This document shows positions 48,028 to 60,675 of a DNA stretch of 64,000 nucleotides, in pieces. Origin of the DNA: Arabidopsis thaliana. Taxonomy: Eukaryota > Streptophyta > Magnoliopsida > Brassicales > Brassicaceae. The notes under the pieces were generated by a model. The model ran no database searches. It was not told the DNA's origin and was given only the letters and a program-made list of their open reading frames with translations. The first letter of the stretch is position 1. Each line of letters begins with the position of its first letter. A program made the translations under genes and the position numbers. The stretch is from contig NC_003070.9 in the NCBI RefSeq assembly GCF_000001735.4, positions 5,332,001 to 5,396,000 on the forward strand. The letters run 5' to 3'.

Positions 48028-48906
48028 AATGAAGAATGGATCATGTCGTTTCTCCTTTCTTTTGTTTAACAATGTTGTAATACTCTTATCTATGTATCAA
48101 ATATAAAGTCATGACTCATGACTGAATCCTCTCTTCCTGAAATCGTTGGCCTGAAAGACACGATGCTTACGTCCCAATTACCTCTGCATGGACGAGCTTG
48201 TGAACCGCATGTACAAGTATCCATTCCTTTGTTGGTCCTAGAGCTGATCCATTCCTGCATACGAATTAATAATCCAATTCAAAGAGAGAGTAGTAGACCG
48301 TGAGTTCAAGTCTTCTGAAGCAGCATCACGTTTGAACCACGTTATCGATCGGTTCAGTCTTCAACTAAAGTGAAGTCTTAGGTGTATGAAATGTAACTAA
48401 TTAGTCTTCCAACAACACTTAAAACTCATAAGAGCAAAACTTCTTTTAGGAATAAGTAAAACAGAGCAGAAGAAGCAGTCAAGTTAATCGGGATTACCAA
48501 GAACCAATGGTCAACCTCCAAATTCTTCAAATTTCCTGGAAAAACACATAAGGGGGAAAGCAAAACACCAAATATAAACACATTCCTCGAGCGCTTAACT
48601 ACGTAACAACAATATTATCAATATTGCATGATTACAACTCTAAATCTCTATATATTTTGATGATCTATAATTTTTTGCTTTGATAAAATAAAGTTATGAT
48701 CTTTGATTTAAAAGTATAAAAAGATTTGGAATAGGAGAAAAAAAAAAAGCAAAATATAGATATAACTGAAATTCATAGTTGCAAAAGGGGAAGTGGAGAA
48801 CTGGAGTTCGTGGGTGAACGGTTAAGAAAGGTTGGCTGGTTTGACATTATTGGTCCATCATGCAACAATAATATATTAAGAGTTTAGAGGATAAGAATTT
48901 CAACAA
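48028..48906. other. Intergenic: 3' flank of gene G and upstream of tRNA-Ser
   Basis: The first 250 bases repeat the array's 3'-flank module (GTTGTAATACTC, then GACTGAATCCTCTCTTCCTGAAAT). The rest is AT-rich. A CAA motif stands just before the tRNA gene, as is typical for plant tRNA transcription starts. Confidence 0.5.
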
Positions 48907-48988
48907 GTGGACGTGCCGGAGTGGTTATCGGGCATGACTAGAAATCATGTGGGCTTTGCCCGCGCAGGTTCGAATCCTGCCGTTCACG
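48907..48988 (+). tRNA. tRNA-Ser (anticodon AGA)
   Basis: An 82-base cloverleaf. The acceptor stem GTGGACG pairs with CGTTCAC, and the discriminator is G. The anticodon stem CATGA/TCATG closes loop CTAGAAA, with anticodon AGA. A long class-II variable arm (GTGGGC...GCCCGC) and T-loop GGTTCGAATCC are present. The B box is intact and a T-run terminator follows directly. Confidence 0.95.
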
Positions 48989-49229
48989 TTTTTTGTTTTT
49001 ATTTTACCTTATCCCAGTTTTGTCCTTTTTAGTTTCCTCAATGTTTTCAATCCCGCCTATATTTTACCCTAGATTTTTAATTAATTGATACCGAATCCCG
49101 CTTTCTGAAATCATTTTCAATTTTCAAAACTCATCTCCTCTCTCTCTTTCACTCTATCTCCTTCGATCTCTCTCGGTGTCAGTGAATTTAACTGAAATCC
49201 CATCGCCGGGGAATTTTCCGGTGATTTAG

Positions 49230-52200
49230 ATGGCTGATGTGAGCCGGAGTTCAAGTTTATATACCGAGGAGGATCCCCTTCAAGCTTACTCAGGGCTTTC
49301 GTTGTTTCCTCGCACACTAAAATCCTTGTCGAATCCTCTTCCTCCTTCTTATCAATCAGAAGATCTACAGCAGACTCATACTCTCCTTCAATCTATGGTA
49401 AGCTCTTGATCTGCTTAAACCTTCGATTTTGATGCATTAGCTAGGGTTTGGTTTCCTCAGTGAGTAATTAATTACGGAGACGATTCGAGTTTGTGATTTT
49501 GACGGTTACGAAATCAATTTCAAATCTGGCTGATTTAATCGTATCCGTGCTTTGTTTCTTCTCATCCGCTTCTGGGTGTTCCCAAATGACCAAGATGGAT
49601 GCTTTATTTTTTGGGTTTCTTCAATTAGGACGAAAAGTCTGTGGTAAACTGCAAATACTTAGCTGTTACTTTGAAATTTTAAGCAGCATGATTATACTGG
49701 ATAACTGTAAGGTTTAGGCGTTGTGTCTCAAGGAGGCACAATATCTCCATGTTTGCTCAGTATATAGCCTGCTAATGTACATTGGCTTCTTCCTATTCTT
49801 TTGGGTTAATGCTTTTCTTAGGGATTTAGTTGTGAAGAATTGCAGTACGAGAGTTTAGTAAACAAACTGCAGATTTTTACATTATTCTTTGTCGCTTGTG
49901 TATATTTTTTCTTTACTGACATATCAACTTCAGTATCTCAAACTAAATAATTGTCAAATTCTTGGCTTCTATCTTACAGCCTTTTGAAATTCAAAGTGAG
50001 CATCAGGAGCAGGCAAAAGCTATCTTAGAAGATGTGGATGTCGATGTCCAGCTGAACCCTATTCCAAATAAACGAGAAAGAAGACCGGGATTAGACCGTA
50101 AGCGAAAAAGCTTTTCTCTTCACCTTACGACAAGGTAAAGATCATAGCCACTGATCCATTGATTCAGTATAACAAATTTCTTTATTTGTTACTTTATCTG
50201 ATTCCTTTACCAAGTTAGTTGAAGCCTCTATCAAATATTCTTGTTGCAGTCAACCACCTCCAGTTGCACCAAGCTTTGATCCTAGTAAATATCCAAGATC
50301 TGAGGATTTCTTTGCTGCGTATGATAAATTTGAACGTGAGTTATAGAAGTATCTTTTCTGATGTTCATAGCCTTCCACGTTTATTATATAACTGTCATTA
50401 GCTGGATTTGAAACAGTTGCCAATCGAGAATGGCAGAAACAGACTGGCTCCAGTGTAATAGATATACAAGAGAACCCGCCATCAAGGCGCCCTCGCAGAC
50501 CAGGAATTCCAGGGTATGTACTATGAGCAACTCTGATAGAGCATGTTTAAGAGTTGTTCCATTTGCATATTTTGCTTTCTGTTTCCCTTGATGGTTACAT
50601 ACTTACATTTTCAATTTCCAGGAGGAAACGTCGTCCATTCAAGGAAAGTTTTACGGATAGTTATTTCACTGATGTTATCAACCTGGAAGCTTCAGAAAAG
50701 GAAATCCCCATTGCTTCTGAACAAAGCTTAGAGAGTGCCACAGCTGCACATGTTACGACTGTGGACAGGGAAGTAGATGGTGAGTGAGCACTTGTTAGAT
50801 CATTGTCGCTACCATTTTGTTAAATCATGCTACCATCTGATAGGGTCAGACACTGTGTTTTGCAGATTCAACCGTAGACACGGACAAAGACTTAAACAAT
50901 GTGTTGAAAGATTTGCTTGCTTGCAGTCGAGAGGAGCTTGAGGGAGATGGTGCCATCAAGCTTTTGGAGGAGCGCTTGCAAATCAAGTCCTTTAATATAG
51001 AAAAATTCTCTATCCCTGAGTTTCAAGATGTTCGAAAAATGAACTTGAAGGCATCTGGAAGTAACCCACCAAACCGAAAGAGTCTGTCAGATATACAGAA
51101 TATTCTGAAAGGAACTAACAGAGTTGCGGTTCGAAAAAATAGCCACTCGCCATCCCCTCAGACGATAAAACATTTTTCATCACCAAATCCACCAGTGGAT
51201 CAGTTTTCATTTCCTGACATCCATAATTTGCTTCCAGGAGATCAACAGCCTAGTGAGGTTAATGTACAACCTATAGCAAAAGATATACCTAATACATCCC
51301 CAACTAATGTAGGTACTGTAGACGTTGCTAGCCCTTTCAACGACTCAGTGGTGAAGAGGTCCGGTGAAGATGATTCTCATATTCATTCTGGCATCCATAG
51401 ATCTCATTTAAGTCGAGATGGGAATCCAGATATTTGTGTGATGGATAGCATTTCAAACCGAAGTTCAGCCATGCTACAGAAAAATGTAGATATGCGAACA
51501 AAAGGAAAAGAGGTAGATGTGCCCATGAGTGAAAGTGGGGCAAATAGAAACACTGGCGACAGGGAAAATGATGCTGAAATCAATGAAGAAACTGATAATT
51601 TAGAAAGGCTGGTTAGTTTCTCCTTCACTGTACGGGACTTTGTACTAACATATTTGGATCTCTTGTTGATTACATCTCTTGTGAATTTGTTTGTTATATA
51701 GGCGGAATGTGCATCTAAAGAGGTTACAAGACCATTTACTGTAGAAGAGGATAGCATCCCGTATCAGCAAGGTATTAAAACTTTTTGTACATGCATGTTA
51801 TAGCAAGATCTTAAAAAGTATAGTATATCTCCTAACTTAACTTGTCCATTAGATGCTTACTAGTTGCTACCATTAACATTTTCAGTCACCTTAAAATTGT
51901 GGCACGAAGGTTTTCTTTATGCCGTTATGTTGCCTACAGGTGCATCCTCAAAATCTCCAAACAGAGCTCCAGAACAATACAACACAATGGGTGGATCCCT
52001 TGAACATGCAGAGCACAATCAGGGACTACATGAAGAGGAAAATGTCAACACGGGCTCCGCTTCTGGACTTCAAGTAGAAAATGCTCCGGTTAGTTCCTCA
52101 TCATTGTCTCTTCACCTCTGTAGAGTCTTGATAATTAAGTCAAGGCCAATTCATCTTCATGTTGTTTCAATTGTTAGACTCGGTTCATTTTTTCTCTATC

Positions 52201-53057
52201 TTTATCCTTCGCTAAAGGTACTTTTAATTGCAGTAGTGTGCTGGATCCGTATGTTTAAATCCATGATAAAACTAACAATCTGTGTTTGTGTAAGGGTGTT
52301 AGTTCCGCTTAGGCTACTCTAACTATGAGCTTGCTTAACAAAATGAATTCGAGAGTTCTTGATTAACTTATTTTCAGCAGGAGGTTCACAAATATTCACA
52401 CAAACAAACAAATAAACGAAGAAAGAGAGGATCTTCTGATAGCAATGTGAAAAAGCGAAGTAAGACTGTGCATGGTGAGACTGGAGGGGACAAGCAAATG
52501 AAAACATTACCACATGAGAGTAGAGCGAAGAAGCAAACCAAAGGAAAATCCAACGAGAGAGAAGAGAAGAAGCCGAAGAAAACTCTTACGCATGAGGGGA
52601 AACTATTCTCTTGCAGGAAAAGCCTTGCTGGTACAGAAACTTGCCAATAAATACTAAATTCCATTACTCGTTCTTCAGAGCTGTTTCGTAGAAATATTAA
52701 ACCTGACATGTGTTCTTTTTTTTTTTGCCTTTGTCAAAGCTGCTGGTACTAAAATTGAAGGTGGTGTCAGACGAAGTACAAGGATTAAGTCGAGACCGCT
52801 CGAATACTGGAGAGGTGAAAGATTCTTGTACGGACGCATCCATGAGAGTAAGTCACATATTCGTTTTACGACATCGATTTCAATACGGATGTTTTTCAAT
52901 TCATAATTTATCTACTATTTCCATAGGTTTGACTACTGTTATCGGCATAAAGTATGCATCCCCTGGAGAAGGTAAAAGAGATTCGCGCGCATCTAAGGTG
53001 AAATCATTCGTCTCCGATGAGTACAAAAAGCTGGTTGATTTTGCCGCCTTGCATTGA
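49230..53057 (+). CDS. CENPC: Centromere protein C (CENP-C)
   Basis: Inner-kinetochore protein that binds CENH3 nucleosomes and anchors the outer kinetochore. Eleven coding exons: 49230-49397, 49980-50134, 50250-50335, 50417-50513, 50622-50779, 50866-51611, 51702-51771, 51940-52088, 52381-52630, 52740-52847 and 52927-53057. They total 705 residues. The diagnostic CENP-C motif ([19 protein letters not shown]) lies at about 637-655 in exon 10. The large exon 6 is Ser/Asn-rich and poorly conserved; a Lys/Arg-rich block precedes the motif. Only about 46 residues follow the motif, so the C-terminal cupin known from fungal and animal CENP-C is not evident. Exon 4 has a second in-frame acceptor 15 bases upstream (50402), and exon 9 has a CAGCAG tandem acceptor, so small isoforms are possible. 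Confidence 0.95.
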
Positions 53058-56000
53058 TATGAAGAATGATAAGCCTAGGAAGGAAATGATCAACCATCCT
53101 CTTGTGATCATTATTGATAGTATCTTGTGTCAATGACCTTCACTTAGGTCCAAACTTGTCACTGTCTTTCTTTAAAACTGCAACACTTTTAAGACTTTGC
53201 AAATGTAACGGAGGTTTTCAACTTTCAGTTTAGTCTCTTCCATGAGACTTTGTCAACTTGCATTTGTCACTTTAGTCTTTGCCTCTTTGATATTTCTTTA
53301 GGGCACTTGTTGTTATCACCTTTCTCGCTTAAATGCTGCCTTTGACTATTTTATTATAAAATTATAATCTCTTAATAAAAGTCAAATATAATTTATTTAG
53401 GGTTGCTACTTTGATTTAAACTGAATTAACCAGATCAAACTCAAATCGTGGGTCATTGTCGAATTAAAGTATCTCTTTAGAAGAAAAACGGTATACAATT
53501 TTCTTGATTCTTTTTTTCGCCATTTTCTTGATAATTAACTCTATGATACAATGATTATAACAATAGTTTTTAAATACTTTTTTCTTCATAAGTTTCCAAA
53601 ACAGAAACGAAATGTCCACTCTTAACTTAGCTGTTTAGACTTTTTCATCACTTGAACTCGATATTCGTACCCCCTCCTCGATCCACTTTTCTTGGATCGT
53701 GTCGTGGAAATGAAAGTTGAATAGCAATATCGCTATTGATACATATGGTCCTAATCTTTTAAAAGAAGTAGCAACTTGATTTTGGTACAAACAGTTTACT
53801 TTTTAGGTAAAATGCCAATATTGGCAAGAACCCACAAATTTGGAAGAGCACAATTAAACCTGACGTTATTACTTCTTTTGATACGCTTCAATTTTCTTTG
53901 CGAATAAAAGTATATGAATTTCGACTTTGAGTAAAATCCGCCTCTGTCTTTAGTGACCTTTCTCGAATTTTGTCGCCCGCTTTTTACGCTTTACTTCAGG
54001 ACAAGCTTACAGAAACAAGGAGATACATACAAGTAAAAACAAACAAAGACTCGAGACTCAAGAGTCAAGCCTTTTATTATTATCTAGTTTTGAAAATCAA
54101 ATTACTAATTTATCTCCGCTATAGTTTTTTTTGTTAAACATGTAAAGAACCGCTATAGTTTTACTGGTAAACAAAAGACAAATAATACACCTCAGCAAAT
54201 TGGATAACGATCATACAAGTTGATGAAAAACCACGGGCTCGTTACAACATTTGATTAGACGTCGACCGTACAAAACAAGAATAGAGTCCTTCTTTTGTCA
54301 CGTAGTAAATATATAAATGTTACTATGTCTTAATCTGACCAAAGATATATTTGACAAGTTCAAAATAAAACCGATTGTATGGATTTGGCAAATGGCCTAT
54401 TCTAGATCTTAATACGTAATTCAGTATCATTCGTAGTACCCAGTCGAGTTAAAATACTACTCGCTATCGTTCTTACATCATCAATAAAAATATTGATCTG
54501 ATTCATTTGGTGTTTCATAATAACTCGACTTTTTTTTGTTGTACTTGTTTATTTTCTTATCTATGTACGTATGATTGAGTTTTTCTATGTATGTTTATTG
54601 CGTTGACCTAAAGAATCAGCCGACTATGCTTGCCTTTGAGATATTGACACCTTATCGTTTGTTATTTTCCAATTATTGTCACCAGACGCCGTGTCGTTTT
54701 TCCAACGATTACCAGCTAGAATGCCGTGCCATTTTTGCTTTCCTTTGTTTGATCTGACTACTCCAAGAGTTATATGCCTACATGCTTACAAATCAAAATA
54801 TATGAAAAGTAATGGGAATTGTGAAACTGTTGCGCGACTTGTGACTTGTGAGTCTCAATGGTTTGGTTTAGTGGTGAAAAACGTTTTTTAGGCTATACCA
54901 AATTTTCAAGATTGGTTTAGAAATGGGAATTTGGAGAGTGGACAATCCAATTTGTTTTCCTATATTATTTCATTTGAATGGAAATAAAGATATCAGTTGC
55001 GTAAATGACACGATCTGGATTTGGGGATGTTGTGGACCCTAGAACGAGTCCAAGTTGCATGGGACATGCAGTTTCCCAAACTTTGTAATAGTATCATTTC
55101 ATGTTTTTTGTTTGTCATTTTCTTATCAAAAAATAAAAAGTTTATGGTTAGAACCATGTTTTGACTCCTACCATAGAGAGTAAAGGATGGCTTAATAAAC
55201 CCGCGCATGGTACGTTATGCATGCTCAAAAAATGTTTGGCAAAAGAGATGATCGGTCCGAAAAATGAGATTGTCGACATTCGGATAAGGGCCTAATGGTA
55301 GATGTTTTCTGAAATCTACTTAGGGAGTGACGTGATTCACTTGTCTTTAGAGCTATTTATGTCGATTGTAATGTAGACATACCGTTTCACTCGTTGGTCT
55401 CATCTAGTATTGATTCTTTTAACATGTCATTTAACTGCCATAGGTTGATTGGCAACCAGAAAAATTATCTTCGTATATAGTATATTTAAGTCAACTTTAC
55501 AGAAACTATTATAATTTCGGAGGGGACAAACTTAGGATTGGATACGTCATTCTTGTTAATATAATACATATACGATCATTAATATTTTGCTATGATAATA
55601 TTGTATTTGTATGAAACTAACAAGCTTTAATAAAAATCGTTGTTCTTCTGGATGGTTTAGCCAATCTCTCTAATACAATTATTCAATGGCCGACAAACAA
55701 TAGAGAAAGGATACACAAAAAAAAAATTAAAATAAGAGGATGGAAGGAACCACAAATATTGAAGTTTTCAATTTTTAGGCTGTTTCTTTTCTAATTCCTT
55801 TTTCACGTTTTCTTTTGCGCTTAAACAATATTGAATTGTTAATTATGAGTATTGTATAGTACACTGGTCACTTTTTGGATAAGCCGTTCACATGGAATCA
55901 AATGAAACTAAAATATCAAATTGATTAGAAAGATGTTTAAAATATGACAGTTGTCTTAGAACAATCTCATGCTGATAGAATAAACACATTGATATTATAA

Positions 56001-57536
56001 AACGGAAATAAATATATACAATATGCACCTTTGAATTAATTATGCGTACTTCGAACAAATGGTTAGCTTAGTATCTACTATATTGTTTTAAATGTCTAAT
56101 TTGACATACATGAATGTAACAAAACAACGAAGTCAGTGAAAGTGACAAGGTGTTGCCTCTTTTAAAGTCGCTTTACCTCCTATGGTTTCGTCTTATCGTC
56201 TTGTGCGTTGGGCCACTTGTGCCAATTATCATTTTCTTAATGATCTGGTGAATTTAGAACCAAGTTTGTACTTTCATATCTTTAACAAATTATGCAACCA
56301 TTTTTAAGACCTTATAAAAAGTGACCAAAAAAGGTACTTATGTGATAAAAAAAAAAAAAACAGATGGTGCGATTCGTCGTTAACTGCAATCTACATAGCA
56401 ACGTTTCAAACCATCGAAACATCGTCTCTAGACGCTTTGGTTTAAACTAACCAGTCTTTAACTCCCAAGTCCCAACTATTTGAATAACTCAACCATTAAT
56501 TTTATCCGTGTATAATACGATAGGCTATAGTATTAGAATATAATAATCGTTTGGTTGGCTATTGGTTAACATGTCTTCGTGAACATTACCGCACATGGGA
56601 TCACATGGACCTTTGTATATTTCGAATATTTTAACTATACAATACTCTTGACTTTGTTTATATATATTTTAAAAAATGTTGGAATATAGCATAGATTTAG
56701 ATCCCTACATGCATTATTCATTTTTTTTTTATATCCACTACTCGGGCTAATTTAATACTACTATTTTTATATAATCTGTCTCTACAACGTGGTAGAACAG
56801 CTTCATTAATACGTTACTTGAAGATTCACTAATTATTTATACATGTACACTTCAATAATTACGGCAAAAAGGTAACGTTAATTCCACGTCGAGCATCTTA
56901 ATATTACTAGCTATTAGTCACATAGATAACTTTTCCTTCATTCGTAAAGTAACCCGTAAAAATTACGATGCTTAACGTGAAACGGTGAAATATGAATTAA
57001 TTATTTATCCAACATATAATCCGATAGATGTCATTTTCGTGTCAGTACACATTTAGTCTACGATATAACCAAAAAAAGAAAGACATAAAGAACGATTTTT
57101 TAATAAACAAAATAGATAGTCGAAAATAGATTAATTAACAAGACTTTGATTTAGCTAACTTGATTGCTTGCAAAACTGGTCTTAGATCTAGAAATCCAAT
57201 GACCATCACATCATTCAACATGTCCCAATTGGTACACCGTCTCCATCATATAAACCAAAACCCGCACATTAATCCCATTAACCGAACGGTACTCTCTCCG
57301 GACTTCTGTTAACTTCTCCTATCAAAGTTACGTTTATAGAAGAAATTCATGTATACATCGAAAAACAAAATGTCTTAAAAGCAAAAGAATTCAAACAACA
57401 TTGAACTTTTCCTATTGACGAAAAGTCAAAACTTTTACTTTTCTAGTCTTCTTAACCAATTATCTCTTGTTGGAATCGTAAATAGGTTAATAAAATAAAT
57501 ACATATCTCTATAATTTAAAATGGAAAAAAATATCA
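53058..57536. other. Long intergenic region between CENP-C and KFB01
   Basis: About 4.5 kb, AT-rich, with no convincing coding frame, tRNA or intact transposon. It includes the 3' UTR of CENP-C (to about 53250). The few open frames (around 54575-54890 and 54993-55208) lack conserved features. Confidence 0.55.
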
Positions 57537-57930
57537 CCAGTTTACTATTTTTTTTGATTTAAATTATAAACTTTATACTTAGGATTATGTTGATTTCCAA
57601 TTAAATCATTAATTTTTCTTGACTAAACCAATTGAGATACTGATTTTTTTTTTCAGCGCCATCAATTGATTTAGACACGAGAGATTACTTCGAATTCGAA
57701 AAAAATAGAAAATCCGAAGTAGAGGAGAAAATCCGTATAAAAAGGTAGAAAAATTTGAAATCGATTTTAGAGATCTAGGGTTTGTGGTTTGGAAAATTTC
57801 TAATAATGTGTATTAACTGGATTAGTCAACGAGAGTTCGTAATTAAATTGAAAATCAATATAAAATTAAGGATTTAAATCACTAGGTCAAAAGTTCATGT
57901 TCTAAAACCAACAAAAATGGTAAACTAGTG
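57537..57930. mobile_element. Degenerate inverted-repeat (MITE-like) element
   Basis: The left arm, from CCAGTTTACTATTTTTTTTG, is matched by the reverse complement of the right arm, CTAGTTTACCATTTTTGTTG. Further matches run inward for about 120 bases (AAACTTT, TTGATTT-CAATT-AAT). The interior of about 150 bases carries AGATCTAGGGTTTGTGGTTT. There is no coding content. It lies within 200 bases of the KFB01 start, so it is part of that promoter region. Confidence 0.5.
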
Positions 57931-58118
57931 CTGATTTAAATGATATTTTTACCAATTGAAAATACACTTTCCTTTTTTATTGTTCTAGAAGACTTATCCC
58001 TCTATAAAGTAGCCACACTCTTCTGTCTTCTCTCATCACCTCATTCATATCTCTCTCAACCTGAACATTTTCATTTTTTCTAAATCAAGAACTTCAAATC
58101 TTGAAACTTTCTAAAAAG

Positions 58119-59198
58119 ATGGAGCTTATTCCTGATCTTCCCGAAACTGTAGCCTACGAGTGTCTCCTACGCTCCTCCTACAAGCAATTCCCTCTTATGG
58201 CCTCTGTTTGCAAACTCTGGCAGCGAGAAATCAGCCTCTCTGATTTTTTCCGACACCGGAAAGCTTCAGGACATAGTCAAGAGCTTGTTGTCTTGTCTCA
58301 AGCTCGGGTCGACCCGGTTAAAGAACTCGTATCGGGTAATAAAACCATCCCCACCCCCGTGTACCGAATCTCGGTTCTTGAACTTGGTACCGGTCTAAGG
58401 AGCGAGCTGCCTCCGGTTCCAGGTCATTCCAACGGGTTGCCTCTGTTCTGCAGATTAGTCTCTGTCGGGTCGGATCTTGTTGTATTGTGCGGGCTTGACC
58501 CGGTTACATGGCGTACCTCTGATTCGGTCTTCGTTTTCAGCTTCTTGACCTCCACGTGGCGCGTCGGGAAGAGCATGCCAGGTGGACCGCGTTCCTTCTT
58601 TGCCTGCGCTTCGGATTCTCAACGGAACGTCTTTGTGGCTGGAGGACACGACGAAGACAAGAACGCGATGATGTCAGCTCTGGTGTATGACGTGGCAGAA
58701 GACAGATGGGCTTTCTTGCCGGATATGGGCCGTGAGCGAGACGAATGCACAGCTATTTTCCACGCTGGCAAATTCCATGTCATCGGTGGTTACTCCACGG
58801 AGGAACAAGGGCAATTTAGTAAAACTGCTGAATCGTTCGACGTCACCACATGGCGGTGGAGTCCACAAGGAGAAGAGTTTCTCTCTTCGGAGATGACTAT
58901 GTGGCCTCCGATTTGTGCTGCCGGTGAAAACGGAGATTTATATGCTTGTTGTCGCCGTGATCTGATGATGATGAAAGATGACACGTGGTATAAAGTTGGG
59001 AATCTACCTGCTGACGTGTGCAATGTATCTTACGTGGCGATAAGGAGGTCTGGAAACCTGGTTGTGATCGGTTCGGCTCGGTACGGCGAACCAAGTGTAG
59101 GGTATAATTGGGATATGAGCAATTCTCGATGGTTAAAACTGGAAACACATGATAAATATGAAGGCCACGTTCAAGCTGGTTGCTTCTTGGAGATATAA
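58119..59198 (+). CDS. KFB01: Kelch-repeat F-box protein KFB01 / KMD2
   Basis: Substrate adaptor of an SCF ubiquitin ligase. In A. thaliana this protein (KFB01, also KISS ME DEADLY 2) promotes turnover of phenylalanine ammonia-lyase and of type-B response regulators in cytokinin signalling (known for this small family). It is a single exon of 359 residues. The F-box is at about 1-45 (MELIPDLPETVAYECLLRSS, then LMASVCKLWQREI). About 100-345 hold kelch repeats with the usual landmarks: FVAGGHDE, ALVYDVAEDRWAFLPDM, FHVIGGYS and AESFDVTTWRW. The upstream in-frame TTG at 58101 is not a start; the ATG at 58119 has AAAG before it and fits the family start MELIPDLP. Confidence 0.96.
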   Translation: MELIPDLPETVAYECLLRSSYKQFPLMASVCKLWQREISLSDFFRHRKASGHSQELVVLSQARVDPVKELVSGNKTIPTPVYRISVLELGTGLRSELPPVPGHSNGLPLFCRLVSVGSDLVVLCGLDPVTWRTSDSVFVFSFLTSTWRVGKSMPGGPRSFFACASDSQRNVFVAGGHDEDKNAMMSALVYDVAEDRWAFLPDMGRERDECTAIFHAGKFHVIGGYSTEEQGQFSKTAESFDVTTWRWSPQGEEFLSSEMTMWPPICAAGENGDLYACCRRDLMMMKDDTWYKVGNLPADVCNVSYVAIRRSGNLVVIGSARYGEPSVGYNWDMSNSRWLKLETHDKYEGHVQAGCFLEI

Positions 59199-59425
59199 AA
59201 AAACTTTAGAAAAGGTTCCGAATCTTTTGTACGTCGTCCTTGCGAAATGACGGTAAATTTGGTCGGTTGATTTTGTCAAGTGTGACTGTATAAATATTAT
59301 ATTGTTATAGATAAATTTGTTAGCTTGAATGTAAAAAAATTATTGTCGAGTGATTTTATAGTTTTTAATCTTATTTTTTAAGTTGTTGTGTGATGTTACT
59401 AAAGTTAGTGGTAGATTTTATATTT

Positions 59426-60675
59426 GGGTTGCCTAAATTTTCAGCCATGTACTATTTGGAATCTCAACTTTCCTACTTAAACTTTTAGCCACTTGAAAAA
59501 CCACCATAAACAATTTTAATCTCGATAAAACTATATGTACTTTCGGATTTGTTCTTAAAACTACGCCTCCAATTGAACCGACCAGTTAACCGTTAATTAT
59601 ACATCTGGTTTGACTTATCCATAATTTAACCGAAATTAATTCGATTTAACTCTATTTTAGCCTAATTTTGACCTAAATGTAAATAAATTGCCTTATTAAG
59701 AAGTAAAAGTGTTTTTATTAATTTTTATTTGTGATAAAAAATTAAAAATATTAAGTTATAACTTAATTTTAGCGAAAATTAATATGACAAAATATACCTC
59801 AAATTATATTTTGAGCTACATTTTGTTATAGAATTTTGATAATATACAAGCATATACATTTTCTTTTTGGCAATCATTTATATTTTTTTATAAATTTAAA
59901 GCTATGTCTTTTTTTTAAACAAAATATTCATTTTTCTTGAAATCATAATATATGACCTTTGAACTTTATATATGTAATGAAATTCAAAATATATGCCAAA
60001 TTAATTTTTATATATATCCGTAAACACCACAATCAAAGTATATATTATGGTATTTATAAATTCATTTTTCTTTATAGATTCAGTTTTCTTTTTATATATT
60101 CAAGATGAGTTATATATATATATATGGTTATGGTGTTTTTAAAAAGAAAATGTCCTTTGAATTATTAAATTTAGAGTATATACCAAATACATTTATATAT
60201 ATAACACCATTTTATTTATAAAAAGAATTTATTGTCTATTTTGTTATATTATTTTGCGGTATATTTTTTTATTACCAAAATATATACTAAAATTTTATTA
60301 TATAATTTTGTGTGGTATATTTGTTATTTTATTATTTTGGTAAAATTAATTAATTAATTTTTAAGTTTTTATCAAAAATAAATAAAAATAAATAAAGTAT
60401 TTTTCTTCTAGAGAATATATTTTTTGGGTCTAAATTGGGTTAAAATAGAGTCGAAATCGAATTAAGTTCGGTTAAATTTCGGGTAAGTCAAACCGGATGT
60501 ATAATTATCGGTTAACTGGTCGGTTCAATTGGAGGTGTAGTTTTAAGAACAAATCCGAAAGTACATGTAGTTTTATCGAGATTAAAATTGTTTATAGTAA
60601 TTTTTCAAGTGGCTAAAAGTTTATGGTGGAAAATTGAGATTCCAACTACTATAGGGTTGAAAATTCAGGCAACCC
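59426..60675. mobile_element. Non-autonomous Mutator-like element with long terminal inverted repeats
   Basis: The left end GGGTTGCCTAAATTTTC and the reverse complement of the right end, GGGTTGCCTGAATTTTC, begin inverted repeats of about 260 bases (roughly 59426-59690 and 60415-60675) with high identity. The flanking bases TTTATATTT (59417-59425) and TTTATACTT (60676-60684) match at 8 of 9 positions, the 9-base target-site duplication expected for Mutator-like transposons. The inner 700 bases are AT-rich with no transposase, so it depends on a partner in trans. Confidence 0.85.

Noticed and set aside
51337-51757. Minus-strand frames within CENP-C
   Set aside because: Antisense shadows of CENP-C exon 6.
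54575-54891. Two overlapping plus-strand frames in the 53-58 kb intergenic region
   Set aside because: No motif, no homologue recognised and no promoter signal; probably chance.
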